Shown here in pieces: positions 42,600-54,615 of a DNA stretch of 64,000 nucleotides. The notes below the pieces were generated by a model. The model did not search any database and was not told the origin of the DNA. It saw only the letters and a program-made list of their open reading frames with translations. A program made the translations under genes and the position numbers. Within the stretch, counting starts at the first letter, position 1. Each line of letters begins with the position of its first letter. Source of the stretch: Erinaceus europaeus (lineage: Eukaryota; Chordata; Mammalia; Eulipotyphla; Erinaceidae); contig NC_080181.1 in assembly GCF_950295315.1 (NCBI RefSeq), forward strand, positions 3,412,726 through 3,476,725, given 5' to 3'.

Positions 42600-42722
42600 T
42601 GAATGGACACTTTCCGCCCAGAGCACTGTACAACTCTGTTAATAGTGGTGCTAGGGACTGAACCTGGGACTTCAAGCATCAGGCATGAAAGTATTCTTGT
42701 ATGACTGTTATGCTGCCCCAGG
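42600..42722 (-). repeat. SINE-C, minus strand
   Basis: CCCAGAGCACTGTACAACTC, GGGACTGAACCTGGGACTTC, GACTGTTATGCTGCCCC. Confidence 0.8.
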
Positions 42723-42724
42723 AT

Positions 42725-43400
42725 TTTCTTTTTTTAAAGTTCATAGACATTATCATGTCTGATATAAATAGATGGAAGAGGAAACCTAATCATGTATAAA
42801 AGAGAGGGCTTAATTACTGAAATAATTTCTAGGTGAGATATAGTAGATGGGAGGAGCTTATAGAAGAAATATCTCATTCACTAAAAACTAAAAGGAAAAA
42901 GGGCGTTGTGACCAAGGTGATTACAGTAGAAATAGGACGCTTCTCTCTGATAGTTTATTATATTTGTGAATGTAAAAAGCTCAATTACTTCCTTATACAG
43001 AAACAATGCAAGGGAACATAGGAAGTTCAAGGAAAAACACTGTGTGTAAAAATGTTTAAGACTACAAGACAGTGAATGACTACGATAATTAAAGCATTTA
43101 GCCCTCAGGCAATGTCACTTCAATTTTTTTTTCTAAAAATCAGCTTTTCTATGGGAGCTTTTTTTTTTTTTTTTTTTTTTTATCTTTTCAGCCTTACTCA
43201 ATGATCCTAATTCAAATTCAAAAGTAGCAGTTTATTAATTTTTTTCCTTATGGAAAAAGTCAAATGTTTTTACTAACAGTGAGGTTGTGCTAATAGGAGA
43301 ATGCATGATCTATTAATAAACTGGCCCATTTCATCCCAGTACTAGTTGGCCAGTCATTCATGAATTACTAAGGTGGAGACATTTAAATAGACATGATTAG
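42725..43400. other. Unique sequence with a T-run
   Basis: A T-run lies at 43159-43181. No gene or repeat family is recognised. Confidence 0.5.
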
Positions 43401-43407
43401 AAAATAG

Positions 43408-43512
43408 TTCATCTGGATGGTGTGCTGCTTTGCCATGTGATCAACCCTAGTTCAAGCCAGGCCCAACAGCACTGAAGGAAGCTTTGGGGCTATTCTCTCT
43501 AAATAAATAAAT
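43408..43512 (+). repeat. SINE-B, diverged and shortened
   Basis: CATCTGGATGGTGTGCTGC, CCTAGTTCAAGCCAGGCCC, GGAAGCTTTGGGGCT, AATAAATAAATAA tail. Confidence 0.6.
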
Positions 43513-43514
43513 AA

Positions 43515-44390
43515 TTAGAGATATCCTACCTTTAACTTATTTTTTGCACTTTTGCTAACCTTTTATTTTTTTTGTTATATAACTCCAACCAAGAACCAAC
43601 ATGGTAAAAGGAAAATATTTTTATATCCCTTACAATAGAAAATGTTTTGCTGATGATAGGTACTACCCCAATCTCTGAAGGGAGGCTGAACAGGGACTTA
43701 GAAATTACACAGGCTCTGGTGCTAAATGTGTATATATATATATATGTCCTGGGTTTGGATGGATGGAGGTAGTTAATTTTATCTACATCATTTTTTAAAG
43801 AATGCTAATCACTGCTTAATCCAACTTTCTAGCCCTTTTCTCTACTCCAACACCATTTTCTCAGATAATATTTGTATCCATCTTCATGCTGGCTACCAAA
43901 CTCAAGTGAAACTACTGTAGTTGTGGGCATGCCTAAAATGGACTTCCTACCTGTCTTCCTAACTCTTTAAGCAAATAAAATTAAAGTGAACTGATGAACA
44001 GATGTATAGATGAAATGAGAAAAGATGAACAGATATAGAACAGAAACACATCTTACATTATTTACTTAAGATTAATTTTTGAGGGCACATATTCCTACCA
44101 GCAGGAACTTAACGCTAATTCTGACACGTGATTATGAACGACCTATCTTTGCTCTGTGCAGTATTGTTTTTGTGCCCTTTTCTTCTTGCCTCATTTTACT
44201 TCATATAGGTCCTCACTGCATTTTCTATGTATGGAGAGGTAGTTTTGGATACTGCTATTGTATTATGTTCTGCATGACCCACAAGGCAACTCATTCTCTA
44301 ACTTGAGAGATTTTGACATACTGGAATCTTCTGTCTGCCAAAACACTAACATGTTGAGTTACCATGTGGGAGACAATGTTTCTTTGCACT
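43515..44390. other. Unique sequence, nothing recognised
   Basis: A short TATATA tract lies at 43732-43746. No gene-like frame is present. Confidence 0.5.
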
Positions 44391-44394
44391 TAAA

Positions 44395-44510
44395 AAATTA
44401 TTTTACTGATTTATTTGATATGGACAGAGAAAAAATGAGAGGGAAAGAAGAGAGGTAGGGAGAGAGAGAGAGACATACAGAGATTGCAGTCCTGCTTCAT
44501 TGCTTGTGAA
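44395..44510 (-). repeat. SINE-B tail and body, minus strand, truncated
   Basis: TTTACTGATTTATTTGATAT, GAGAGAGAGACATACAG, CCTGCTTCATTGCTTGTGAAG. It stops in the body, where a second copy begins. Confidence 0.8.
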
Positions 44511-44692
44511 GCCTATTTATTTAACTGGGACAGAGAAAAATTGAGAGAGAAGGGGAAGATAAGGAGAGAGGGATCCCAGCAGCCCTGCTTCAGCTCCCCC
44601 CACAACCCTCACAGATGGGGACCAGGAGCTTGAACCCAGGTCCTTGTGCACTGTAACATGTGCATTCAATCAGGTGTGTCACCTCTAGGCCT
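44511..44692 (-). repeat. SINE-B, minus strand
   Basis: TATTTATTTAACTGGGACAG, CCTGCTTCAGC, GGACCAGGAGCTTGAACCCA, head ending CAGGTGTGTCACCTCTAGG. Confidence 0.85.
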
Positions 44693-44694
44693 TC

Positions 44695-45645
44695 CTTCTC
44701 TGCATTTTTTTATTATACCATATTAGACTATAAATAACAGAAGTGTCACTGTTGAAATCCCACACCAACATCTGTTTATTGCACTAGGATCCCACATAAA
44801 TTCTAACTACAGTGGGGGTAGAAAATAGATTAGTCTGAGGAATGATGAGTTTACAACGGAAGGTACAGATTTTTTTTTGCCTGAATCTGTGCACTCCTGT
44901 CTATTATCTCTTCTTTATGATCCTAAAGAATGGAAGTCTATAATTTTTTCTAGAAAGACTACATTTTCTAGAACTATTGGTGTCAAGAAACAAAGAAAGG
45001 AAAAGGTGCATCAAAAGAAGAATATAAGGCAAATTATTGGACAGAAAAGGACTTGGAATTTGACATTGGACCAATGGACTTGGAAAAAAGAAGCTATAGA
45101 AGAAGCAGAAGCATTGAGGAAGAGCTGGGTCAAAAGATACAGTTTGGAACGAGTAGTGACAGCTGAGCTGAGTGAGCTGAGCAGAGGACACTTGGGGGCT
45201 GAGCCAGAAAAGGGAGAAAAGATGACTGGGGGGGTGAGGAATGCAGTCATTATTCACATTTCTTTTCTAAGTAGTTTCACTGTCTCTAATTTAAAACAAT
45301 GAACCTTTTTTGCATTAAATTGATTGCTTCTTGAGGGTTTTATAGTAGTCCCTCATAGGTGATGACCTCTAATTAGTGAATTCTTCACTAACAAAGGCAA
45401 GAGCCCCATTACTTTGAGGACTTGAGCTCTCCCTGTAACTCTTTCTGAGGTCATGATTGCAGGCTGTGTGTTGAGATAGCTCCAGAAAGGCCTTTCAAGT
45501 GCACCTGCATCCTGCCCCAAGATAAGTAATGATGATTTCAAAACAAGTGACTTCTGCACTCATCAGGACAAATGTAGTTATATCCCTTTCCCCTCTCCAT
45601 CATGCAGCCTTAAAAACATCCACTGTAAGTTCTTTACAATATATA
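44695..45645. other. Unique sequence with one uninterrupted 141-codon frame
   Basis: The plus-strand frame 44877-45302 is the longest in non-repeat, non-GC-rich DNA here. Its product is lysine- and glutamate-rich in the middle, with no domain I recognise. The opposite strand is open over much of the same stretch, so chance is likely. Confidence 0.3.
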
Positions 45646-45649
45646 TTAT

Positions 45650-45800
45650 ATTTATCTAATAAAAGAGAAATACAGAGAGGAAGATAGCAGAGTACTTGAT
45701 CAGTTCTGGTTTACATTGGTGCTGGAGACTGAACTTAGGACCTCAGAATCTCTGGCATGAAAATCTTTTGCAAACCCATTATTCTGTCTCCCCAGACTCT
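45650..45800 (-). repeat. SINE-C, minus strand
   Basis: AAATACAGAGAGGAAGATAGC, GGAGACTGAACTTAGGACC, CCATTATTCTGTCTCCCC. Confidence 0.8.
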
Positions 45801-45926
45801 AGTGTAACCTCTTGTGAAGTCTTTGACTTATCTAGCCATATGGCCATGCTATCTTTGTTGACTACTTCCCTCTTTAAACAAGTAAAGTTTTCCTCTTTTT
45901 TCTCCTTCTCTCTTTTCCTCCCTTTT

Positions 45927-46090
45927 TCCCTTCTTTCCTTCCTTCCTCCCTTCCTTCCTTCCTCCCTTCCTTCCTTCCCTCCTTCCTTCTTCCCTTCCTT
46001 CCTTTCTTCCTTCCTTCCTTCCTCCCTTCCTTCCTTCCTTCCTTCCTTCCTTCCTTCCTTCCTTCCTTCCTTCCTTCCTTCCTTCTTTTC
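45927..46090. repeat. (CCTT)n microsatellite
   Basis: About 160 bases of TTCC/CTTC units with CCC interruptions. The long proline/serine- and lysine-rich frames over it are artefacts of the repeat. Confidence 0.95.
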
Positions 46091-46094
46091 TCTC

Positions 46095-47230
46095 TTTCAT
46101 AGAGACAGAAAGACAGCAAGAGTAAAAGAAACCACAGCAGTTAGGCTTCCTTCAATGTGGTAGGAGCCAAGCTCATGACAAAACAGCGCATTATTATTAT
46201 TATTCAAGTGAGCTTTTTTCATTGACCCAAGCATTTCTTTCTATACAGTAGACTCTGCCTCTTATTTCTGTTGTCCTTCAAGGAATATATCATATATGGT
46301 GTGTGTAAAGATTCTTAATCTTGCAAATCAAAAGGTTTTATGTCATATATGTAATGCCCAGTTTTCTTCCTACCAGGTTCCCCTAAAAGAATGTTAGATT
46401 TTCACTAATAAGCTGGTGAAGGGGGCTATCCTACTGGCACATCAGTTGAACCAGACTATCTCTTCCATTGTGGATATAGCCTAATTTCAAGCTATAGCCT
46501 CATCAAGACAGAGTTTGTGGTTTGTCACAACTGATATATGGAATTTCACTCTGCAACAATGATCCTGACTTCACAGCACTTACTGCAACAGACATGGGAG
46601 ATACGATCTGCCTTCTACCTCCTCTGCTTCTTTCTGGCACACTTCCTACTAATCAGAAAGGTCTGACTTTGGTTTAATACATAAAAACTAGTGAAATGCG
46701 AGACAATACTGGAGAGAATTCTAATGTGCTGGAAGATGAGTCTTCTGTCTTATGCAAATATTTATCTGCCTTCTCACATTTTGATATTTCAAGCCTAGTC
46801 TCTTAGGGCTTCTAAGTCAAACAAGTAAAAATATAAAGAACCACTAAAAGTTTGAAGTACTTTACAAGGTGAAGTGAAGAATACAAAGATATAGTCCTTG
46901 ATAAAAAAGAAAAAAGAGAGCATTCAAGTGGGAATATAGGTGCTCAGTCTTGAAGCTCATGCCATTGCTGGTGCATTTTTGGGGCTGGAAATGCAGTATA
47001 CCCAAAAGATTACTCAGAAAGACAGGTTTGGTGTCTGACCAAGCAAGTGCCTAGACGTGTCTCTCCCTGCACTCGTGCCACTGTAGGAGTCAGTAGGGCC
47101 CAGCAAAAGCCCTTCCATTAGGTATAGGGTCTTTTTAATAACTAGGTTTACAAAACATCAGGAATTTCAGATACAAAGAGGTAGGTTCAGGCTGGAAGCA
47201 GAACAGTGATTTGAATGATTAAGAGGCTTA
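46095..47230. other. Unique sequence, nothing recognised
   Basis: No gene or repeat family is recognised in this 1.1 kb. Confidence 0.45.
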
Positions 47231-47233
47231 CGG

Positions 47234-47560
47234 TGGGCGGTTGAGCAGTAGTGCAGTGGGTTAAGAGCATATGGCGTGAAACACAAGGACCAGAGTAAGG
47301 ATCCTGGTTCAAGCACCCAGTTCCCCACCTGCAAGGGGGTCAGTTCACCAGCAGTGAAGCAGGTCTGCAAGTGTCTATCTTTCTCTCCCCTTCTCTGTCT
47401 TCCCTTCCTCTCTCCATTTCTCTCTGTCCTATCCAGCAACAACAGCAATGGCAACAATAAAAATAACAACAAAAGCAACAAAAATGGAAAAAATGGCCTC
47501 CAGGAGCAGTGGATTCATAGTGCTGGCACTGAGCCCAGCAATAACCCTGGAAGCAAAAAA
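47234..47560 (+). repeat. SINE-A long form
   Basis: GGTTGAGCAGTAGTGCAGTG head, GGGGGTCAGTTCACCAGCAG body, CAGGAGCAGTGGATTCATAG, AATAACCCTGGAAGC, A-rich end. Confidence 0.9.
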
Positions 47561-47564
47561 CAAA

Positions 47565-48005
47565 CAAACAAAAAGCTTATAATGTAGGGTCTGATAACCA
47601 AATCTAAAGGCAAGGATTTAAACTCAGCATGGAATTGACTGGTGCTTTTCAGTAGCTTACTTTACAGATATTCCATAAGGTTAAGACTTTTGTGTCTGGG
47701 AGCTGTTGCTGCTAGCAGGCCTTTCCCCCCATAACCCAGCTATGTCTGAGGAATATGCAGATAGCTTACTGGAAAGAATCTTCCAGGTACAGAGTAAGTG
47801 TGAAGTCATGGCCATCTGATATGAATGTTCCTCAACAAGCTACTTCTTGTATTTTATTTCATTTACATATATGTTGTCTTACATATGCATTTTGCCTTAC
47901 ATGTGTATGTCCATACACACACATATACTAATAAAAAGTCTATGAAAAATTTTAGAGTTTATACCTTATAAAATTATGTGAGTGCTTATTTATAGTATAT
48001 TATTA
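47565..48005. other. Unique sequence, nothing recognised
   Basis: Includes CA/TG-rich stretches near 47870-47930. No gene is recognised. Confidence 0.5.
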
Positions 48006-48009
48006 TTTT

Positions 48010-48262
48010 ATGGCAAAACTTTACTTTTTGTTATTAGTTGGTTACAAGATTTTATCCCCATTGAAAGCATTGTTTCCCCCACCCTCTGGTAACAATCGTT
48101 CTTCTGTGTTTCTGGGCTTGCCTATTTTGGATATCTTATTTAGTGGATCATGCAGCATTTGCCCTTCTGAGGGTGACTTATTTGATTTATCATAGTATCC
48201 TCTAGGTTCACCCATGTTGTCATAAATAACAGGAAATATTTCTTCAATAGGATGTTTTATGA
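48010..48262 (-). mobile_element. Old L1 3' region, minus strand
   Basis: CTCTGGTAACAATCGTTCTT, GTGGATCATGCAGCATTTGC, GAGGGTGACTTATTTGAT and GGTTCACCCATGTTGTCAT match the reverse complement of a mammalian L1 3' end. Confidence 0.7.
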
Positions 48263-48264
48263 AC

Positions 48265-49538
48265 ACGGTGACGATTTCCTCTTGATATATTAGGTAAATC
48301 TTCAGATTAGAATAACAGCAGGTGCGTGTACTAACTACTGTGCCTCATTTCCCTTTTCTCAAGAGCCTACCTCTATAACACCGACCAATGTCAGCATACA
48401 TTGGTTACACATGCACATATAATTGTGTCTGCATACCAGGTCTATATTTCCTACCTTTGCAACACTCCAGCAGAAACTAGACCTTGCCTTGAAACCATAG
48501 TCATATAAGTCACAGAAAGGAGACAACATAATAAAACCTGTATTTATAGTCAGAAAAATCTTACATATGGATCCTAGTCATGTGACTTAGTATCTCTATG
48601 ACATAAGGCAAATTCTTAAATCATGTTTATTATTTTACTCTCCTTGCTAAACAAGGTTAAGGGCTGGCCTAATAACAAAATAAAGTCAGACACAAATGCA
48701 CTCATACAATACCTGACATCTAGAAAATGCCTGATAAATAACAACTCCTGTTATTTTTGTTGTTGCCAGTGAGGCATATGATTAATGGCATTGCATTCAT
48801 TTTGATCCTTCCACCATACACTTAGTAAGATCAATTATAGATGAATGTAGCTTTCACTAAAAAATCCAATTTTAACATATGAGCCATGACAGGTGATTCA
48901 TTCAAAAGATAATAGCATGGGAAAAATTAATGCAGATAGGATTATAATATTCAACTGCTTAGAAAATAAGAATGCCACTGTATTTTATCATCACCCATCC
49001 TTCTTGTGTCTCTTTTTTTTTCAATAATTGACTTTCATGTGTGAGTCATAGTAGCCGAGTCAGAAGAAAAAAAAAAAGCAAAAACAAGAACCGCAGTAGC
49101 TTGTGAAGCTAATTAGCTAGTCTGTGACCCCACAAAAAGTAATGAAAGACATGGCCACTTGTGTCTTTTTTTTAGGAAACTTCCTCACATATAAAAATGA
49201 TTCAACTGTAGCAAGAATTCAAGGAAAATTGCATTTTTATCTTTGCCCTACATAAAGTGTGAAAATGAGGATAGTACTGATGTATTAAAGATTGGACTTC
49301 CATTCTGTTTAGATTTACTTCAGTTGCTATTAGCATTAAAAGAAGATTGCAGAAAAAGATAGAGATGCTGTAGCTAAAAGGCCATTAACTATGGAGTGAG
49401 GTTCTAGTTACATTTCATTTCTGTTACTTGATCTAAGTATAACTCTGGATAGTTCCTTAATTTCCCTGAACCCTGATTTCTGCTGTTTTAAAAGGATTAT
49501 AAGATAATTAATTTGTCATTATTTTAAATAGTTAAATG
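48265..49538. other. Unique sequence, nothing recognised
   Basis: No gene or repeat family is recognised; an A-run lies near 49066-49076. Confidence 0.45.
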
Positions 49539-49540
49539 TG

Positions 49541-49670
49541 GGGCCTGGGAGTTAGCATAAAGTTTACACAAAAGGATCTTCCTACCTGAGGTTCTGGAGG
49601 CCCCAGACTCAATCTCCAGCATGAGCCTAAGCTGGAGCTGAGCAGTCCTCTGGTAATACAGACAATATGT
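49541..49670 (+). repeat. SINE-C followed by a TATG/CATG microsatellite
   Basis: GGGAGTTAGCATAAAGTTTA head, CTGGAGCTGAGCAGTCCTCTGG body. The following GTATGTATGCATGCATGCAT tract ends at about 49695. Confidence 0.85.
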
Positions 49671-49767
49671 GCATGTATGTATGCATGCATGCATACAGAA
49701 ATATTGGTCAAAGTGATGACATCTACCAATGCAATAAGCATTCACTAGTCATTTGTTTTCTTTTTTT

Positions 49768-49971
49768 TTAAAGACTTGTTTTTTTACCTTTATTTTGGAT
49801 AGAGACAGAAACAGAGGAGGAAAATAAGGAGAGAGACAGATATACCTGCAGCTGTATTTTACCGCTTGTGAAACTTCTCACCTCCCCTTCTGGTGGGGAC
49901 CAGGGGCTTGAACCCAGGTCCTTGCTCACTGTAATGTGTGTGCTCAACTTGGTGCACCACCACTTGGTCCA
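49768..49971 (-). repeat. SINE-B, minus strand
   Basis: TTTATTTTGGATAGAGACAG, TTTACCGCTTGTGAAACTTC, GGGGCTTGAACCCAGGTCC, GGTGCACCACCACTTGGTCC. Confidence 0.9.
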
Positions 49972-50103
49972 GTCATCTATTCCTTATGGTAAAATTGTGA
50001 AGTTGCTGTGGTCTCTTTTCCTAATGCAAAGCCTATAAGCCCCCCCCCCCCCATCCTCCACCAGAATGCCTCTAACATAGTTGATGGAATATAAGGTTTC
50101 TAA

Positions 50104-51777
50104 TTTTTTTCTTTTTCAGCATTTATTTTTTTTTATTTATACAAAGGAAACATTGACTAACCCATAGTATAAGAGGGATATAACTTCACACAATTCCCAC
50201 CACCAGAACTCCTATCCCATCCCTTCCCCTAATAGCTTTCCTATTCTTTAACCCTCTGGGAGTATGGACCCAAGGTCATTGTGGGATGCAGAAGGTCTGA
50301 CTTCTGTAATTACTTCCCTGCTGAAACCTCTTGCTTCCTCTTTAGAGACTATATGTCCCCCAGTCCTGGAACCTCTAGGATGGAGCTCACTTTCCTGCAT
50401 ACTTCTCTCAATTCATACCAAATTATACTGCATCCGCCAATCCCAACATAATCAATGCAACGAGTACCACCTCAGCATGCTTCACTTCAGACTGTGTCCA
50501 GAGACATCAGGTGTGGAATGACAACCCTTCACCCTCATTACTCGGGTGAGACCTTTCCTTTCATAGTATTCTCTAATTCCATTCTAGGAGGGAATTCACT
50601 TCCTAACATAATCCCAAAACCTAGATATAGACTAGATCCCGTGAGAGAGAGCATATGTCCACATGTATCCACAAATTAAGAAAAATATATACCTGAAAGC
50701 AAAAATACACAATAGTCTGTAGTGAGTCAGTATAAAGTTCATAATGAAATAATGTCCACTTAGACTTAGATACCCTCCTCACCTACTTCCTATTATAGTT
50801 CTCCCATTCACTCCAAAGCTAACCTCATCAAAGCAAGGACTGCAAAAGCTGAATAAGGGCAAGAGACTGGCATACTTTAACGATGACTCTTTAGTCAGTA
50901 TCAGGCCACCCCATTTGGGGAGTTCTGAGATTTCTAAACAGACATGATGGGCCTAGACCTCGAATAAATCCTTCTCTCCATTGTTACTGGTCATTCCTAT
51001 CAGGAACAAGACAATAGACCCCTTTGTGGGCCCCCATAGGACCTTGCTCTCAACTTGGATCAACAATGGTAGAGAATGTTCCAACCTCCAAAGGGAGGCT
51101 GGACAATATACTCTATGCTACACCTGAGGAAGATGGGTCCTGATATTGGGGCAGCTTGGAACATTCCTACTTATGACCACAGAATGTGAGCTCAGATCTA
51201 CAGGGAGGCAGAGGTCACATAGGCTCCTAAGCTGAATATGGGCCCTAGATCACATCAGATTGATGGGGTTTACAGTCAACAATATTTATGCACCTTTCCC
51301 ATATTTGGGAGCTAGTCTCTTCTGTGACTGTGATCCTTCTGCCAGCCATGACATCATCTCCCCAGACAATAATTAGGATCCACCTGCATATCAGATTTCA
51401 GGCTTAGGCCAAAAAACAAAACAAACAAACAAACAAAAACACTAGTATAGCCACAGGCACTTTGGAATATAAGTAAAATATGCCTACTAGCTATCTAGAA
51501 AATGGAGGATCCCCCCCCCCACTCTTCATCTGCACTATTCCAGCCTTTAGGTCCATGATTGGTCAACAATTTGTTTGGCTTTGTATGTTAACTCTCTTTT
51601 CAGCCACCAGGTTCCAGATGCCAGCATGATGCTGACCAGACTTCCCTGGACAGACAACCCCACCAATGTGTCCTGGAGCTCCAATTCCCCAGAACCCCAC
51701 CCCACTAGGGAAAGAGAGCCAGGCTGGGAGTATGGATCGACCTGTCAACGCCCATATTGAGCCGGGAAGCAATTACA
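50104..51777 (-). mobile_element. Element E, long copy with inverted 5' part and target-site duplication
   Basis: The 3' end is on the minus strand (T-run at 50104; CACACAATTCCCACCACCAG; TCTGGGAGTATGGACCC; to about 50335). The rest (about 50336-51777) is in the opposite orientation and ends GCCGGGAAGCAATTACA, a stretch that also occurs, reverse-complemented, next to the 3' part. GAATATAAGGTTTCTAAT (50086-50103) and GAATATAAGGTTTTTAAT (51778-51795) enclose the whole, so it is one insertion event. The body has no long coding frame. Confidence 0.8.
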
Positions 51778-51799
51778 GAATATAAGGTTTTTAATACCA

Positions 51800-52740
51800 C
51801 TTTGTAAGGACTAGTACATATGGACAATTCAATTATTCACAGATAGATTATTGAGATTCAAATAAGAGTAAGAAATAAAAGTGGCTGGGTTTTTTTTTTT
51901 TTTGATAGACTTATAAGGATATAGAAATGTGCTGTCACTAAGCTTATGCTTACTTTTGAAAATTAACTGGGTAGGAGCCATCTCCTTGAGTGCTGTTAAA
52001 TAATGTCAATAAAACAGGAAGCAAAACCCACCATAGTTAATACTGCTGCTTGCACTCTAGGGAGTGTTCCTACCTGGCAGTTCATTTCCATATGCTTCCT
52101 ACTTTTCATTACCAGTCCCCTGTACCATGTAATGGCCTAACACGCTATGTTCTTTGTTCTTTCTCCCCCTGCTAATGTAGCTTCCTGAAGGAAAGAATTC
52201 TTTGGTGTTTGCTTTACAAGTGCCTGACTCATGATGAATGCTTAGTAAATGATTTGCAAATGAGTTTATTTGAAGAAATAGTCACATGAAACTGTGCAGA
52301 ACAAGATTTCTGCTTTAAACCTGTCTTAATCAATATGACTGCAATTTCAGCATATCCAAAACTGGTGGTTTATGGGAGCTAAATTTTATCTCTTAAGATT
52401 CTGGTGGCTGAGTATTTAAGATTAGGAGACCAGCATAATCTCAAATATGGGAAAGGGCTTTATTTTTTTTCTTTCTCTCTCTTTCTTTTCTGTAGATAAA
52501 GTTTTCTCTGTGCTTCCTTAGCTGACTGAGAACAGAAAGAACACACTAGGGTCTGTTTTATAACTCCATTTATGAAGGTCCTACTCTCACTACTTAATTA
52601 CTTCCCAGTGGTCCCATCTCCTAATAATACCACAACGGGAGCTAGGATTTCAACATAGTAGTAGGGGAGGGAGCATAAGCACTGAGTTTATAATGATGCC
52701 TAAAGCATTTTAAGTTATCAAAGGTGTTCACTCACTGCTC
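51800..52740. other. Unique sequence, nothing recognised
   Basis: A T-run lies at 51890-51904. No gene is recognised. Confidence 0.5.
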
Positions 52741-52741
52741 T

Positions 52742-52920
52742 TTTAAAAAATATTTTATTTCATTGATAGAGAGATATGGAGGGAAAGATATATATAGAGA
52801 AAGAGAGACCACAACACTGGTCATCTCTGATTTATGGTAATGGTTGAGGATTGAACTTGGGACCTTGGAGCCTCTGGCCTGAAAGTCTTTTTGCATAACC
52901 ATTATGCTGTCTCTGCAGTC
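52742..52920 (-). repeat. SINE-C, minus strand, with short target-site duplication
   Basis: ATTTTATTTCATTGATAGAG tail end, GGATTGAACTTGGGACCTTG, TTTTTGCATAACCATTATGC head. TCACTCACT occurs on both sides. Confidence 0.85.
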
Positions 52921-53144
52921 CCCTCACTCACTATTCTAAGAAAACTATTATAAAATGTAGCATTTCAAAAATAATAATAAATTTTATCACTCTTAAAAAA
53001 TAGTAACTGATTTATTGCACTTCAATCACTTTGTACACTGTTGAATGCATACTTTGAGCCAGGCATCTCATGCTTCAGAGATGATGCATCATCTGACTTA
53101 GAAAGAGAATAAAAGTTACCACAAATCTTACCTGCCATATTCAT

Positions 53145-53582
53145 GCCTTTAGGTTCCAGATTATTAAACAATTTGTTCTTCTTTATATCTTAATGGTTTT
53201 TCAGACACCGAATTGCAGATGCTACCATGATGCCAACCTGAATTCCTTGGGCAGACAACCTCAACAATGTATCCTGAAACCCCATCTCTCCTGAGTCCTG
53301 CCCCCTGCCCTCGGGAAAGATAAAACAGGCTGGGGGTATGGATCCACCTGCCAACACCCATGTTCAGTGGAGAAGCAATTACAGAAGCCAGGCCTCCCAC
53401 CTTCTGCACCCTACCCCATAATGATCCTGGGTCCATACTCCCAGAGGTATAAAGAATAGGGAATCTTCCAGTGGAGGGGATGTGATATGGAATCCTGGTG
53501 GTGGGAAATGTGCGCAATTTTACCCCTCTTATCCTATGGTTTTGTTCATATTTTCTATTTTTTAATTTCATAAGTAAATTAG
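53145..53582 (+). mobile_element. Element E 3' fragment with A-rich end
   Basis: AAACAATTTGTTCTTCTTTA, GATGCTACCATGATGCCAAC, GGGTATGGATCCACCTGC, CATAATGATCCTGGGTCCAT, CCCCTCTTATCCTATGG. Confidence 0.8.
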
Positions 53583-53718
53583 ATAAAAATAAATGACAGA
53601 GAAAAAAACATTACTTGAAATATCAGAGTAAATCTATGACCTAGGTACTTACACAGCTTTTCTTTATTCTGTTTTATCTAGAATTCTAAAATAGCAGAGA
53701 TACAATGCTATATTGTCT

Positions 53719-53941
53719 CTTTTTAAAACTGTTTTATTATCTTTACTTATTGGATAGAGTCAGTCAGAAATTGAAACAGAGGGGGTGATAGAGAGGGAGA
53801 GAGACAGAGAGAGATCTCCAACACTGCTTCGCCACTCGCAAAGCTTTTACCCTGCAGGTGGGGATCAGGGGGCTCAAGGACCTGGGTCCTTGCACATTTG
53901 CAGTTCATGCACTCAGCCAGGTGCACGACCACCCACACCCA
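53719..53941 (-). repeat. SINE-B, minus strand
   Basis: TTTTATTATCTTTACTTATTGG, CTGCTTCGCCACTCGCAAAG, CAGCCAGGTGCACGACCACC. Confidence 0.85.
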
Positions 53942-53944
53942 TTA

Positions 53945-54480
53945 TATCATCTCTTGATGCCATATTACGGAGTACTCAGCACTTCAAATGTTTAAACTTG
54001 AAATTAAAGCGGTAAAATTTACTCAGCTACATTATATTAAAAAATAGCTTTGTAACCTGAAATTACTTGAATATATGAAGAACACCTATTTTGGAAGAAT
54101 AGATAAGCAAGGAATATACAAAGTCAATTAGTCTGGTGGATTTATATCACTGTGGGTATAATTCAAGTTATAATTTGGACTCAACCCCAGTGTTCATCGA
54201 CCCTTAGGGTGACACTGTGTGTCTGGAAGCACAATGCCTGCACTGGTTCAGGTCTTGTGGAGCTGCAATGTGCTGAGAAGGCTTTGGCCTCACATCTTCC
54301 ACTCTTTCGTTCTCTAAACACTTACTAAACATGATTTGATAAACAGACTTTCTGGTAGTGAAGGGGGGAATACAAGTAGCCTTGACTTGTAGGAACTTGG
54401 AATATTTTATCCAATAGAATCTGTTCCATAGAACAATCACTTTGATATAAGGGAATGTCTAAAATAGAATATTGCTTCCA
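53945..54480. other. Unique sequence, nothing recognised
   Basis: No gene or repeat family is recognised. Confidence 0.5.
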
Positions 54481-54482
54481 TC

Positions 54483-54615
54483 CCAGTCTCCACTTGCAGG
54501 GGTAGGCTTCCCGGGTGGTGAAACAGTGCTGCAGGTGTTTTTCTCTGTCTTCCCCCTCCCCATCCAATTCCTCTCTGACTCTATCCAAAATAAATGGATA
54601 AATAAATAAACTCAA
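54483..54615 (+). repeat. SINE-B, 5'-truncated
   Basis: Begins at CAGTCTCCACTTGCAGGGG, so the tRNA-like head is missing. Tail is TCTATCCAAAATAAATGG. Confidence 0.8.

Noticed and set aside
45696..46163. 155-codon frame and its Lys/Arg/Gly-rich shadows
   Set aside because: They are produced by the (CCTT)n microsatellite at 45927-46090.
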